Assembly: GCA_039704465.1 (NCBI GenBank)
Contig: JASFAU010000011.1
Span: forward strand, 682,001 to 746,000
Source of the DNA: Plasmodiophora brassicae
Taxonomy: Eukaryota; Endomyxa; Phytomyxea; Plasmodiophorida; Plasmodiophoridae
Length of the DNA stretch: 64,000 nt
Reading direction: 5' to 3'
A program made the position numbers and the translations under genes. Positions 22,790-32,667 of this stretch are shown in pieces. The notes under the pieces are model-generated. The model searched no databases. It was not told where the DNA came from and saw only the letters and a program-made list of their open reading frames with translations. Numbering within the stretch: position 1 is the stretch's first letter; each line of letters begins with the position of its first letter.

Positions 22790-24290
22790 TCAGAGCCAAC
22801 ATACAACACGAAACGTGACGATCGGGTTCCCACTGGCCTGGAACGCCTCGGCGGGTTGCCGGTCCGCGGCCCTCAGCGCTCCGGCGGCCCCCGCCGCCGA
22901 CACGAACATCTCCGTCGCATTCTCCCGAATGAAGTAGCCGCTCGCCATCCAAAATGATTGCGCGCGAGCACGTCGCTCCACTGGGCCGTTACCGTCGTCC
23001 ACGTCACCCTCACACGACGACGACGACAACAAATCCAGCGACCCCCACGACGGAGCCGTGACCTTTGCGGCGCGACAGGCGATGTCGGATACGATCAGGG
23101 AACAGGCTCGTACAGTCGATTGCGTGTTGTTGGTGGATGGAGCTGATAGTGCGATCCGGTACAGGTTGTCTTCTCCACGGTTGATGATCGCCACTGGCTG
23201 TCCGGTAGGTGCCCTCCAGCTGTCCTTCGAGTAGATCGTCGCGGTGGCGCCGTCGAACACGATCTTGTGTCCAGATCGGGTGATCTGGCCGATGGAAACG
23301 AGCGCTTGGCCAAGTCGTGGAACGTGCAGCGAATCGATACTCGTCGCCTGGGAATCCTTGCCGAATGAGCGTCAAACCGCCTCGATCGGAAGTGCTCGTA
23401 CGCGACAGGGCTGCTAGTTCGACTTCCGGTCCAGAGCCTCGTCGATAGCAGCTGAGTTGCCGGCGCAGGGGGTGTCATCGTTGTGGAACAGGCGGAATCC
23501 AGTAGGCCAACTAAGGTCGTGTCTACGACGGGATGACGGGCTGACATTGCTCGAACAGAGGGGTACGCGTCCGACGATGTCTTTATATTCGTGTGCCACA
23601 GATGACGCTGGGCGCGCACTTGCCGTTCGTGTGTGTCGGGTTGGCATCCGGGTGCAGCATGAACGGGTCGTGGCGCTTTAACGATGTGGTGTGCGGGTCC
23701 GTCGCGACTCGGTTCGCCGTTTCGAAGGACGTCTGCTCACGGCCGCGCGCTTCACGAATACGCGCCACCTCGCTTGTTAAGCCGCGGGCGGCGCCCACGT
23801 CGCGAACGAGTCCTGCGTGCCGTCGAACTTGGGGAACTGCGGTCGACCGGCGTCTGCACGACCGCGATCGGCGCGTGGAGCGTTTCGGGATGAGCCATCT
23901 GGTGCTGCATCGACCGGATTAACGCTATCTTGCGGTGCCGGTCGTGGGCTGCCCTCGTCTCCGCCAGCACGGTGTCTAGATTCGAGGTCTGACAGGGATG
24001 CGAAGTCGTCATCGACTGTCTGCGCCGACTGGCCCTCGGCCACGACGCCCGCACACCTCCGCTCCACGCGCCGATCGCGGACATGTCTGGTCGTGCAGAC
24101 GCCGGTCGACCGCAGTTCCCCAAGTTCGACGGCACGCAGGACTCGTTCGCGACGTGGGCGCCGCTCGCGGCCATGTTCTTCACGAATCGTGGATATGGAT
24201 CGGTATCAAGATGGACGGAACACCGAACGAACGCGCAAAGTCCGCTGTGCAGAGCGTACGTTACGGCGACACCGGTGGGGGGCATTTAGT
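22790..24290 (-). mobile_element. Decayed Ty1/copia-type retroelement fragments
   Basis: Minus-strand pieces follow the gag to protease to pre-integrase order. Near 24070-23780 is a gag-like segment (PKFDGTQDSFATWAP). Near 23660-23600 is a CxxH...H...C-like patch. Near 23530-23480 is a protease-like LLDSACSTTMTPP, where the usual motif is DSGAS. Near 23340-23150 is a pre-integrase-like RLGQALVSIGQITRSG, then NLYRIAL. These parts are in different frames and no integrase, reverse transcriptase or RNase H follows, so the element is dead and truncated. No LTRs were found by eye. A second gag piece on the plus strand makes an inverted duplication. Confidence 0.6.
23784..24172. repeat. Inverted duplication of a gag fragment
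   Basis: Roughly 100 bp at 24064-24172 (plus) reappears as its reverse complement at about 23784-23880. Both code for GRPQFPKFDGTQDSFATWAP. The arms are nearly identical; the right arm carries about 10 extra bases (acatgtctgg) and the copies diverge after GCGCCGC. The spacer is about 180 bp. RNA from this locus could fold into a long hairpin. Confidence 0.75.
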
Positions 24291-24353
24291 CGTCGGCGTC
24301 GTCGCTTGTCGATCAGGATGGCGCTGGTGGCGTGATCGCTCCCGGGCGCTGTC

Positions 24354-25739
24354 ATGGAGAATATCCTCGTCCACGTGCTGATCGCTGCGTACGCGACGCT
24401 CATCGTGGCCTGCGCCGTGCAGCGTCAGTGGCCCCGGCGGGCGTCGACGAGCGCATGGCTGATATTTGGGGGTACGCAGTTGGGCGGATTCTCCTGTTCC
24501 GCCACTCGCTATTCAGCTTCCAGACGGCGTTCCTGACTATTGGGCTGCTCTGGACCGTTCTTCGCGTGCTCTTCTTCATTGGCCCAACCGACCGTCCTGA
24601 TGTCGCTGACCTTTGCCTTTACTGGGTGCCTGTACGCCTCAATTTCGCACAGTGCGACTATAACAAAGATGCCGCAGGTTCCTATCGATCTTCAGTTCGC
24701 TACCTTTTCGCTCGTGTGCATGTTCTACGCGTTCCTGGTTTACGAACGGATGTGGCTGCACGTTCGACATTTCTATAGGATCATGTACGCCCTGGCAAAC
24801 GGAACGGTCCTGGCGCTGACGACAGGTATCCTCGCCCCCGGGAGGGCAGCGCTGGCATCGTTTGACGAGGTGTCACTAGTGTACATTATCCTGTCCTGGA
24901 AGCATGGCGTGGATCCCTCGTCGGACCTGGAAAAGACGCATCATCTGTTCATGAGCCTCCAGTTCCTGATCCTCGTCATTACGTATGCCTACTATGGAGT
25001 CCGCCTAATGCTGGCGTCGTCCTCGCCTGACGTAAGTGTATCGTCGGCGCCGGGTATGCTTGGGAATTGAACGACGGCGTAGAAGCCGGCCAACAACCTG
25101 AGGAAGCTGTCGCCGCGAATGATTCTGTCAATAACAATCATGACGTGGCTCATATTTGTTTCGCGCTGCGTTTTCAACTTCTTGACCACGTAATGCACGG
25201 CGGGTATACAGAGAATACGCGCGATGTCCGTCCTGATCGCTGTAACACAGGTTCGATGTGATCCAAGTGCAAATCGGCAGCGAGAACGGGAAACGCTACA
25301 TATCTGGCCTGGCGTTCTTCCTCCTGTTTATCTGGGAGGTTATACCGACCTCAATGGTGCTGATATACTTTCGCGAAGTACCTCCCGTTACTGTCCCGAC
25401 CTGTTACATCATCCTGATCCCGTTCGCTTGCAGATTCCAGCAACTTCGTTCGGCTGGCGAACTCTATTCTGCCTTCCGAATAGGTCGGACGCGTTGCTGC
25501 TGAATTGCGGAAGTGCTGACCTGGGGTCCGACACCTTACTATTGTCATCCGAGCAGTCGTCGCCCGACGTGTTCGGTGACCAGAACGCGTTCATGAGGTC
25601 GCTGTCGCGACCGAAAGGCATCCAGCAGCAGCCAACGGACATCAGAATCATCCCAGACATTAGGACGCGATACGACACTGGGAGCGACAATGATTCGTTG
25701 TCCTCCAGCGCCGGATCCGAAGACATGCAGCATCAATAA
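24354..25739 (+). CDS. TOM1/THH1-type seven-transmembrane protein
   Basis: Five introns (24424-24479, 24626-24677, 25032-25082, 25190-25250, 25378-25433) leave 369 aa in consistent phase. The helices match the TOM1/THH1/GPR137-like family: FSFQTAFLTIGLLWTVLRV, LFFIGP, then DLCLYWVPIDLQFATFSL. Later helices include MILSITIMTWLIFVSR, and FLLFIWEVIPTSMVLIYFRE follows. The C-terminal 110 residues are polar and Ser/Asp-rich with no domain. The protein is expected in an endomembrane. Plant members bind viral replicase and other members act in lysosomal mTORC1 regulation, but no function can be inferred here. Confidence 0.7.
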
Positions 25740-25810
25740 ATCCCCAGCCCCCCTGAGTTCGTTGTTCGCCGTCTCCGAGTTGGACGTTGTATAAATAGGT
25801 TTCATGAGTT

Positions 25811-26719
25811 CTAGAAGTCGAGCCATGCCCGATAGTATTCACAGGCAGTAGGCGAGATATCGCTACCGTCGAAGCACATGTCGGCGACGACGCACACACA
25901 GCATGGCGTTGATGCATAATAGTCGACCTCGATAGGTAGCTTGGCAATCCGATACAGGGTCTCCTCACGCTTCCGCTTGCCTGAGAAGGCGCCGCCTGAC
26001 GAGCTTTCCGGCACTTTCTCGATGGTGCCGTCGTACAGCAGCGAGTTGATGATCTGAAGAATGTCGTCGCCCTCGAATGCGATCTTGGAGATCTTCGACG
26101 ACACCAGGAACGCGCTGATGTCTTCCGCAGACGCTGCCGACTGTTTGTCGATGAACTTCACGCAGGCTTGACGAAGGATCTTGACGAACTCAGCATCCAG
26201 GTCCGCACCTTGCGACAGTGCCCCACCAATCAGGTCGCGGCTAGGCTCGACGTCGAACTTCAGGTACACTTTTCGGTTGTTCTGAACGGACTTGATCTCC
26301 TTGATCAGACGTTTCTGCATGAGCATCTTGATGAGCTTCGTGACGACTTGCTGGGTGAGGCCAGACTTCACGCGCAGCTCCCGAATCCAGACGCCTCGAT
26401 CGCCGGCCTGTTCGACAAGCCGATAGATTAGGATCCCTTCATGGTCCAGGCCTGTGAATTTCTCCGCATCTTCGGCACTGATCAACTTGTACAAGATCGT
26501 ATTGGCGCCCTGCAGCAGGACAAGCCGGCCGCGGCCCGACAGCGAGTTGATAATCTTGGCGCGAACTTCAATCGGCACGCTTTCCAGTCGAGACTGCAGG
26601 ACGTCATCGGGGAGACCGTCGGGGAATTCCTCACAGAGTCGAATGAATTTGTTCTCGGCCTTCGACAATGCGGCGGCGGCGGCGGATGATTTCGCACTGT
26701 CAGAAAGCGCCGTTGCCAT
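25811..26719 (-). CDS. RPC6: RNA polymerase III subunit RPC6/RPC34
   Basis: A single frame of 302 aa. This subunit links Pol III to TFIIIB at initiation and contributes to DNA opening. Tandem winged helices are visible: LIYRLVEQAGDRGVWIRELR with VKSGLTQQVVTKLIKML, then LIKEIKSVQNNRKVYLKFD. The C-terminal cysteine cluster (CCVCVVADMC, then SPTACEYYRAWLDF) matches the iron-sulfur or zinc end of the family. The start at 26719 (MATALSD) was chosen; an in-frame ATG at 26794 would add 25 residues of low complexity. Confidence 0.92.
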   Translation of the reverse strand: MATALSDSAKSSAAAAALSKAENKFIRLCEEFPDGLPDDVLQSRLESVPIEVRAKIINSLSGRGRLVLLQGANTILYKLISAEDAEKFTGLDHEGILIYRLVEQAGDRGVWIRELRVKSGLTQQVVTKLIKMLMQKRLIKEIKSVQNNRKVYLKFDVEPSRDLIGGALSQGADLDAEFVKILRQACVKFIDKQSAASAEDISAFLVSSKISKIAFEGDDILQIINSLLYDGTIEKVPESSSGGAFSGKRKREETLYRIAKLPIEVDYYASTPCCVCVVADMCFDGSDISPTACEYYRAWLDF

Positions 26720-27596
26720 GGCAGCTCTCGGCGGGGCGGACGCCGATGACGGACTGCGCCGCGGAATCCGTACGGCAGTGTGGTCGTTGGTCATTATGAT
26801 CGTGGTCAGCTACCTACAGTACATACATAGGTAGGGAGGTACGTAGGTAAATCATCGTGACGGTAGGTTGACCCACCACAACATGTCATCGCAACTCTTG
26901 ACAAACGGCCGCACCAGGACCACTTTAAAGTCAAACAAAGACATGCGCCAAATTGAGCGCAGTCGATTTCTGTGTGGGCTACAAGTTGTCAGGACCCGTT
27001 GGTGTGGCATTGTACTCAACGTGCAGGGGAGTTGTATTTTTATACGCTCCTTTGGCGCGCAAGATAAGGATCGTGTAGAAACATCGCTCCCCTGTGCGTT
27101 GAGGCTCACCACGTAGTGACAACGTACAATATGTGCTGCTTTGCTTTGGTCAACACCTGCCAGCCAACTGGGAAAGAACGCGGTGCCTGTCGCACCGTTT
27201 CCAAATTCCCGATCGGGCCTGCAATAACCGCCGACTTCGCATACCGGCGTGACTGGCACATTTGCACGTATATGCCTTGATGCACGGTCTGGGACGGGGT
27301 CCCTCTCACCGCGAGATCCAGTTCCAGGAACACGTCATAGCGTCATGGGCGCAAAGCGCCGTCGGCACACGCCCTTGCATACCATGGACTCCGGTGTAGA
27401 TATGGGCGCCTCGGCACACCCGCGCGCCGCACACGTGCCCCCGCACAATATCGTCAGGGCGCCCAAGACGGAAGGTACCGGAGGCGGTAACCCGGGCCCT
27501 GGACGAGTTCGCACGTCGCACTGCAGCTTGTCCGCCGCGGTGTGATTTTCGTGGGTCCGCCGCCCCGGGGCGACGAAAGGTGCAGAGCGGGTTCGA
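26720..27596. other. Long spacer, no gene recognised
   Basis: This lies between divergent RPC6 and TUG-like genes. Several overlapping short frames exist on both strands but none has convincing splicing or a domain. It contains a run of ctacctac / gtaggtag elements at 26811-26849. Confidence 0.4.
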
Positions 27597-29893
27597 ATGG
27601 GTTCGACGGCGACGCCGGACTGGGCCGTCCCCGTCCACCTGGAGCCTGGCGACGGCGGTGCGCTGGGGCCGCTGCTCGTGCGCGCGTGCCGACAACGTGG
27701 GTTGAACCCGGCCGAGTACGCGCTGGCGTGGCCGTCCCGAGACCGCCAGCCCGTCACGTTGTATTGTCCCGCCAAGCATCTGGAGCCGACCGCTCGTCTT
27801 ATTCAGCGGAGTATGGCCTTTCTGGGGTTCGTTGGTTCTCCATCGACGCCTAACAGTCAATCAGGTCGTCAGCCAACCGGTCGTACGTGTCGCGTGGCGC
27901 TTCGCGGTCCTGCAGGCCGCTTCGAAGGATCGTGCTCGGTTCGTCAATCCCTATGGGACATGCTCAAGCTCAGCACAAGCGTCCGATTCACGTACTTTAC
28001 TGCCGACGACAGTGCGGTTGTCTACGTGCCCACAGTTCGCATTGATGGAGGGGCGCATTTCACCGACGTGAAGACACTCATGGATCTTAACTTGGTACGC
28101 GGGACCGCGATGAGCACGCGTACTGCAAGTGCTGACCGACTCTTCGTGAAGGAAATACTGGGTCTTGCGTCGATATCGAGTATTCTTCTCCATGTGACGC
28201 ACGTCCCCAGCGATTTATCTGTAGGATACGTCTTGCAGATTGTCGTTAGTATTGATGATGATGATGATGATGCCTGCTGCGCAGGTTGCAACGATCATTG
28301 CTATGGAGGAGCGCGCACGTACCGAAATTATGGGTAGTGAAGGCGATTCTCAGGTCCCGTCTGTTGACGTTGGCGTTGGTGCCGGTTCTGATGAAGGACC
28401 TTCTGAACCGTTCACAGAAATTAGGGAAACTGGTACATGTGCGTCACCGTCTGTGACTCGACGCATCCTTATGCTGTGATCAGATTTCTCTGCCTGGCGG
28501 ACCGAAGCGGAAAGAAAGGCTGGAGGCATTGACAGGGCCTTGCAGTACGCTCTTTGAAGATCCATGAATAACTCGATGTGCCTAACGGTGTTTGTCAGCA
28601 ACCTACGGAAAGAAGTCCCTGCGAAGACTGATTTGAAAACGTGCCTTCGCACGTTGAGGATCATCACGCGAAACTTGCTCGATCACCCCGAGGACGCGCG
28701 TTATCGCAGTCTCCGCGTGTCGAACCCAGCACTTAATACGAACGTCTTCCAGCGCGACTCCGCGGTCAAGTATCTGGAACTGATTGGGTTCCGCGAAGAG
28801 GTTGATGCTGACGGCCAACCGTTCCGTTCCTGCACGGACCAGATCAACCGAGACCTCCTAGAGCGTGCGCTGTCAATAATTGAAAGGTTGATCCAGCACA
28901 GGCCGTTCCACGGGTCGCTGACCTATTATACAGACATTACCGACACGAGGACGCACCTATTCGTCGACCTCCAGCTGCTGTTGCTGCTCAGATCAATGCG
29001 GTATGCTGTCAGGATGGAACCCCATTGTCAGGGCTTTAACGCTGTGGCGTTCAGCTTGGAAGCACCGATGTAGAAAATGATGATGAACCTGTAGATCGGC
29101 AGCTCGCTCTGTACGACGAGGCGCTAGGTGTCCAAGACAATCGTAATGGGTTTTCATCAGCGATACTGTCTGCATGACTGACCGCCACTCTACAGCAAAG
29201 CTAAGCGCTCGTGAAGAGGAATTCATTGAAGAAGACCCTAGCGACCTCGCCTTAATTGCAGGAGCGCACAAGGCCTTCCAACGTCGCGCAAAGTTCGCCG
29301 AACTGTTGGTTTCCAAGTCTTACGTAAGGGAGCAGATGCAGGCGGCGCTGCATACGCAGCCACGAACCGTAAGGACAGTCCGGACAGGTACTTCGTTGAA
29401 GTTGACATATCTTCAGAGGGCTCGAATTCGTGTTCGCATCATGCGTCGTTTCGTCGTGCAGGCCACCTTCAAGGCAAGCGAGACGCTTGGAGATGTTGCG
29501 GAGGTGGTCCGAAGTGTTCTTGCTCGTCCTGATTCCAGTTTTCATTTTGTATTGCCGCCCGCAACAATACTTGGCGTGGTCTGCATCATCTCAGTCAACA
29601 TTGATTTCGAGTGACTGACGTTTTCCCAGACATCGTTCTCTGAAACGCTGCACACTCTACACTTGGTGCCGTCAGCAATTCTGTATCTTCAGTTCGACTC
29701 TGCTGAAGACACAACAGAGGTGGAGGAGCTACTGACGAGCGACGCTAAGGATAAGCTTCAGAAACTGACATACGATGATGTTGACTCTGAAGTCAAGGAA
29801 TCTTCCGACGCACCAGCGGTCAACCCCGTCATTCCTCGCAAGCCCAGTTCGCAAAGAGCAGGAGGCACTCCGGCTTGGTTCAAGAAGCGATAA
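27597..29893 (+). CDS. TUG/ASPSCR1-like UBX protein with a PUB-type domain
   Basis: Exon blocks cover the TUG plan on one strand. They start with a ubiquitin-like N-terminus (LLVRACRQRGLNPAEYAL), then a second block CRVALRGPAGRFEGSC with SVRQSLWDML and PTVRIDGGAHFTDVKTLMDL. A PUB/PUG-like segment follows (CLRTLRIITRNLLDHPEDAR, YRSLR, VKYLELIGF). The UBX domain is RIRVRIMRRFVVQATF, ETLGDVAEVVRSVL and SSFHFVLPPA, and the end is GGTPAWFKKR. UBX and PUB domains bind the AAA ATPase Cdc48/p97, so the protein is probably a p97 cofactor. Several junctions between 28100 and 29640 were not resolved, so the outer limits are better supported than the internal structure. Confidence 0.72.
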
Positions 29894-30000
29894 ACGTTCG
29901 CCAGTTACGAGGTAGCTCATAAAATCAGCTGTTTAAAAACCGTTTACGCCATGTCTTTGCTTTTGTGGATAGTCTCGTGAAGGTTGTCGAAACCAACAGG

Positions 30001-31638
30001 CTATTCGGCATGCTGCCGTGCACGCTTTCCAAACAGGGAGCGCCCAGTTGCTACCAACTCTCTCTCGCGTTTCCAAACAGTTGCGGCGGAAGATATGAGG
30101 CAGACAATGCCGACAGCGATATGACATGCGAACCCGGATAAAGAAGGGTCCGAACGAACCTACCGGGATCGTCTCACAACCACGAATGCAAACACGACAA
30201 GGACGAACCTTGAAACCAGAATAGCTTGCATATAGAATCATAGGAACCACAGCCATCAGGGACACTGTTGAAAATTTGGGCAATATTGCAGCAAGTAGGT
30301 CGTTCCATGTCGTTTGAAAATGCTTGCGAATAAACCACAGGCTGTACGCAATGCGGGACGACATTGACAACGAGTTAGCCAGAATCAAGCCAGTTGCTCC
30401 AAAGGGCATCAGGGCGGTAGACAGCAAAAGGTATAGCCCTGGAGTATCGACATTAACAACAAATGCCATACAAGCGCAACGAAGAAGTACCTGAGAACGG
30501 TACCAGCAGAATGCTATACGTTTGCAATTCTTGTTTAGAAATCAGCGAGAGCATGAATGCTTCAGTTACGCCGTTTACACCCAACGTTAACACGTAGACA
30601 CAGTACAGCGAGAGGACACTGGCTGCGTTACTGCCTTGGCTCCACAGGGACCCATATAGGATGTGGAGCAAGACGAAGGAATATGCAGGGCCAAACACAA
30701 CAAACACCAATCCGAGAAGGACCATGAATTTGGTCAGAAACGTTATTTCCTGAAACGCCGCAGCAGACCGCCCTTCCTGGATGGACGTCAGCTGAATTCC
30801 GACGGAGCAAAGGCAGGGCACAGACCTTCGAGAAATGTATGGCGGCAACCTCTTCGATCGGCTGCAGTAGGAACCTGGCAACGAGGGAACCCAGGTTCTG
30901 GACAAGTGCATAGACACCTTGTGCTTGCAAATCGTTGCCGATGCCGACAAGGACAATCTTTTCTCCTTCTGTCAATAGGTATTTTTCGACCGTCTGAATA
31001 GCAAACATTCCACCAAGTCCGGACACATCGGCATCAAAGGCCTTGCCATTATCAAGGAATGTCGGGAGAGCTAGGGTCGAGCGCCACATTATCGCATCGC
31101 CAACGAAAGCCGCCAGCTTGGTAATCGCATATACAAGCTGAGCCCATCCGAATGCGTTAATGCCCATTGCGAACGGGGCAACGACGAGAGCAAATGTCGC
31201 AGTAACGCGAAGAATTGTCGCAAATGACTCGAACGCAACGCGACGTCCGACCCTCGACTCGATTAACGTGACCAAGTAAAACGGCTCAGACAGCATATCA
31301 ATAACCAGCGCGAAACTGTATAGTGACATGCACGTTGAATATTTCGGTGCAGTCCAGAACCAAGACGCCACCATCGTAATCACAACAGAAACCGGAATCG
31401 ACACGAACCACGACAGGTTGACACAAGAGCGAACATGCGCAGGCGACGTGCCTCGCATTGCTATGCGCCGCAGCGGCTCGCGCGACACGAACAGCACGGT
31501 CGCATCCAGCAGCGCGAGGTTCACGGTCACACCGTATTCGTCGATCGGCATCGCCCGCGTCACGCCGACATTCAACAGGAACGTCAGGCACCGGGACAGC
31601 AGCTGCTGCCCGACCAGCATCGACACCCAGGCCAGCAT
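30001..31638 (-). CDS. RFT1: RFT1, dolichol-oligosaccharide flippase-family protein
   Basis: Multi-helix ER protein required for N-glycan precursor assembly; whether it is the flippase itself is debated. Introns 30777-30825, 30439-30490 and 30160-30208 leave 495 aa, close to family length. Diagnostic parts are GQQLLSRCLTFLLN, FVSREPLRRIAMRG, LLTEGEKIVLVG and QGVYALVQNLGSLVARFLLQ, then PIEEVAA and NGVTEAFMLSLISK. The last exon ends in a helix HIAVGIVCLISSAATVW. It is divergent from MAGO with 167 bp between starts, so the two share a promoter region. Confidence 0.92.
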
Positions 31639-31805
31639 GCTGCAGCCAGCGCCACCCCGATATCGAGACTGGCACCCGCTGCCGTCAACTGACTGGCGGA
31701 CTGCACTCGAAAACCCACATCCAGGCGCACGTTACACGGCGTTAACGTTACGGCCCCGTCGGCGGAAGGCACTTTCGGTGGCGATCCGTGGCGGACATTT
31801 GCGCG

Positions 31806-32436
31806 CGATGGTCACGGGTGGCGCTGACGAGTTCTACCTCCGTTACTAGTAGGGCAGCAGCGGTCGGCGAATGCGACGCGAACGCGGGTGCTGATACGTG
31901 GGTGTGGCGTTGCAGTGTGGGACACAAGGGCAAGTTCGGCCATGAGTTCCTGGAGTTCGAGGTTCGCCCGGACGGCCTGCTGCGATATGCGAACAACTCC
32001 AATTACAAGAAGGACCACATGATTAGGAAAGAGGGTGGGTAGTAGGTTCGTCTTCCTGATTTTACGCTCGCGTAACACTTCCCCATAGTTCACGTATCGC
32101 AGAGCGTCCTGAATGAACTCAAGCGAATTGTTGAGACGTCGGAGGTCATGAAGTATGTTGCTGGTCGATCGAGGACGACATTCTCGAGCGCTAATTGTGT
32201 TCCGCAGGGAAGACGACAGCAAGTGGCCTGTGCCTGATCGCGTCGGGTCGCAGCAGCTGGAGATCGTAATGGGCAACGACCACATCTCGTTCGAAACCGC
32301 CAAGATCGGCGCTCTCATGGACGTCGAGAAATGCAGCGACCCGGAAGGTTTCAAGGCGTTATATTTCCTTGTTCAGGATCTCAAGTGCCTCGTATTCTCC
32401 CTAATCGCCCTGCACTTCAAGATCAAGCCCATCTAG
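31806..32436 (+). CDS. MAGO: MAGO nashi, exon-junction-complex core
   Basis: Partner of Y14 in the exon junction complex, acting in mRNA localisation and decay. Introns 31847-31915, 32035-32088 and 32153-32207 leave 150 aa, the expected size. The product is almost textbook: [65 protein letters not shown] and [15 protein letters not shown]. An EJC component fits a genome where nearly every gene is spliced. It shares an upstream region with RFT1. Confidence 0.97.
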
Positions 32437-32667
32437 TAGCCAGTCCGTGCACATCTGTTCATAAACTCGCTCAAGTTTCCTCACAGTCGTTACCACCATT
32501 GCTATGGTTGGACAAACACTCACCGAATTACCTCCAAATCACGATTGGTTTCCTGGAATGCAACGTGATTCTCAACCTGTGGACTATCGGTGTATTGCAC
32601 CTGCAGTGGGTTCCCCGACGCCCCGTCTTTTCCCGCAGCGACTGGTTAGTTTTGGTGGGGCCCGGCC

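Noticed and set aside
27306..27860. A 184-codon minus-strand frame over the start of the TUG-like gene
   Set aside because: Arg-rich shadow of the recognised plus-strand ubiquitin-like exon.
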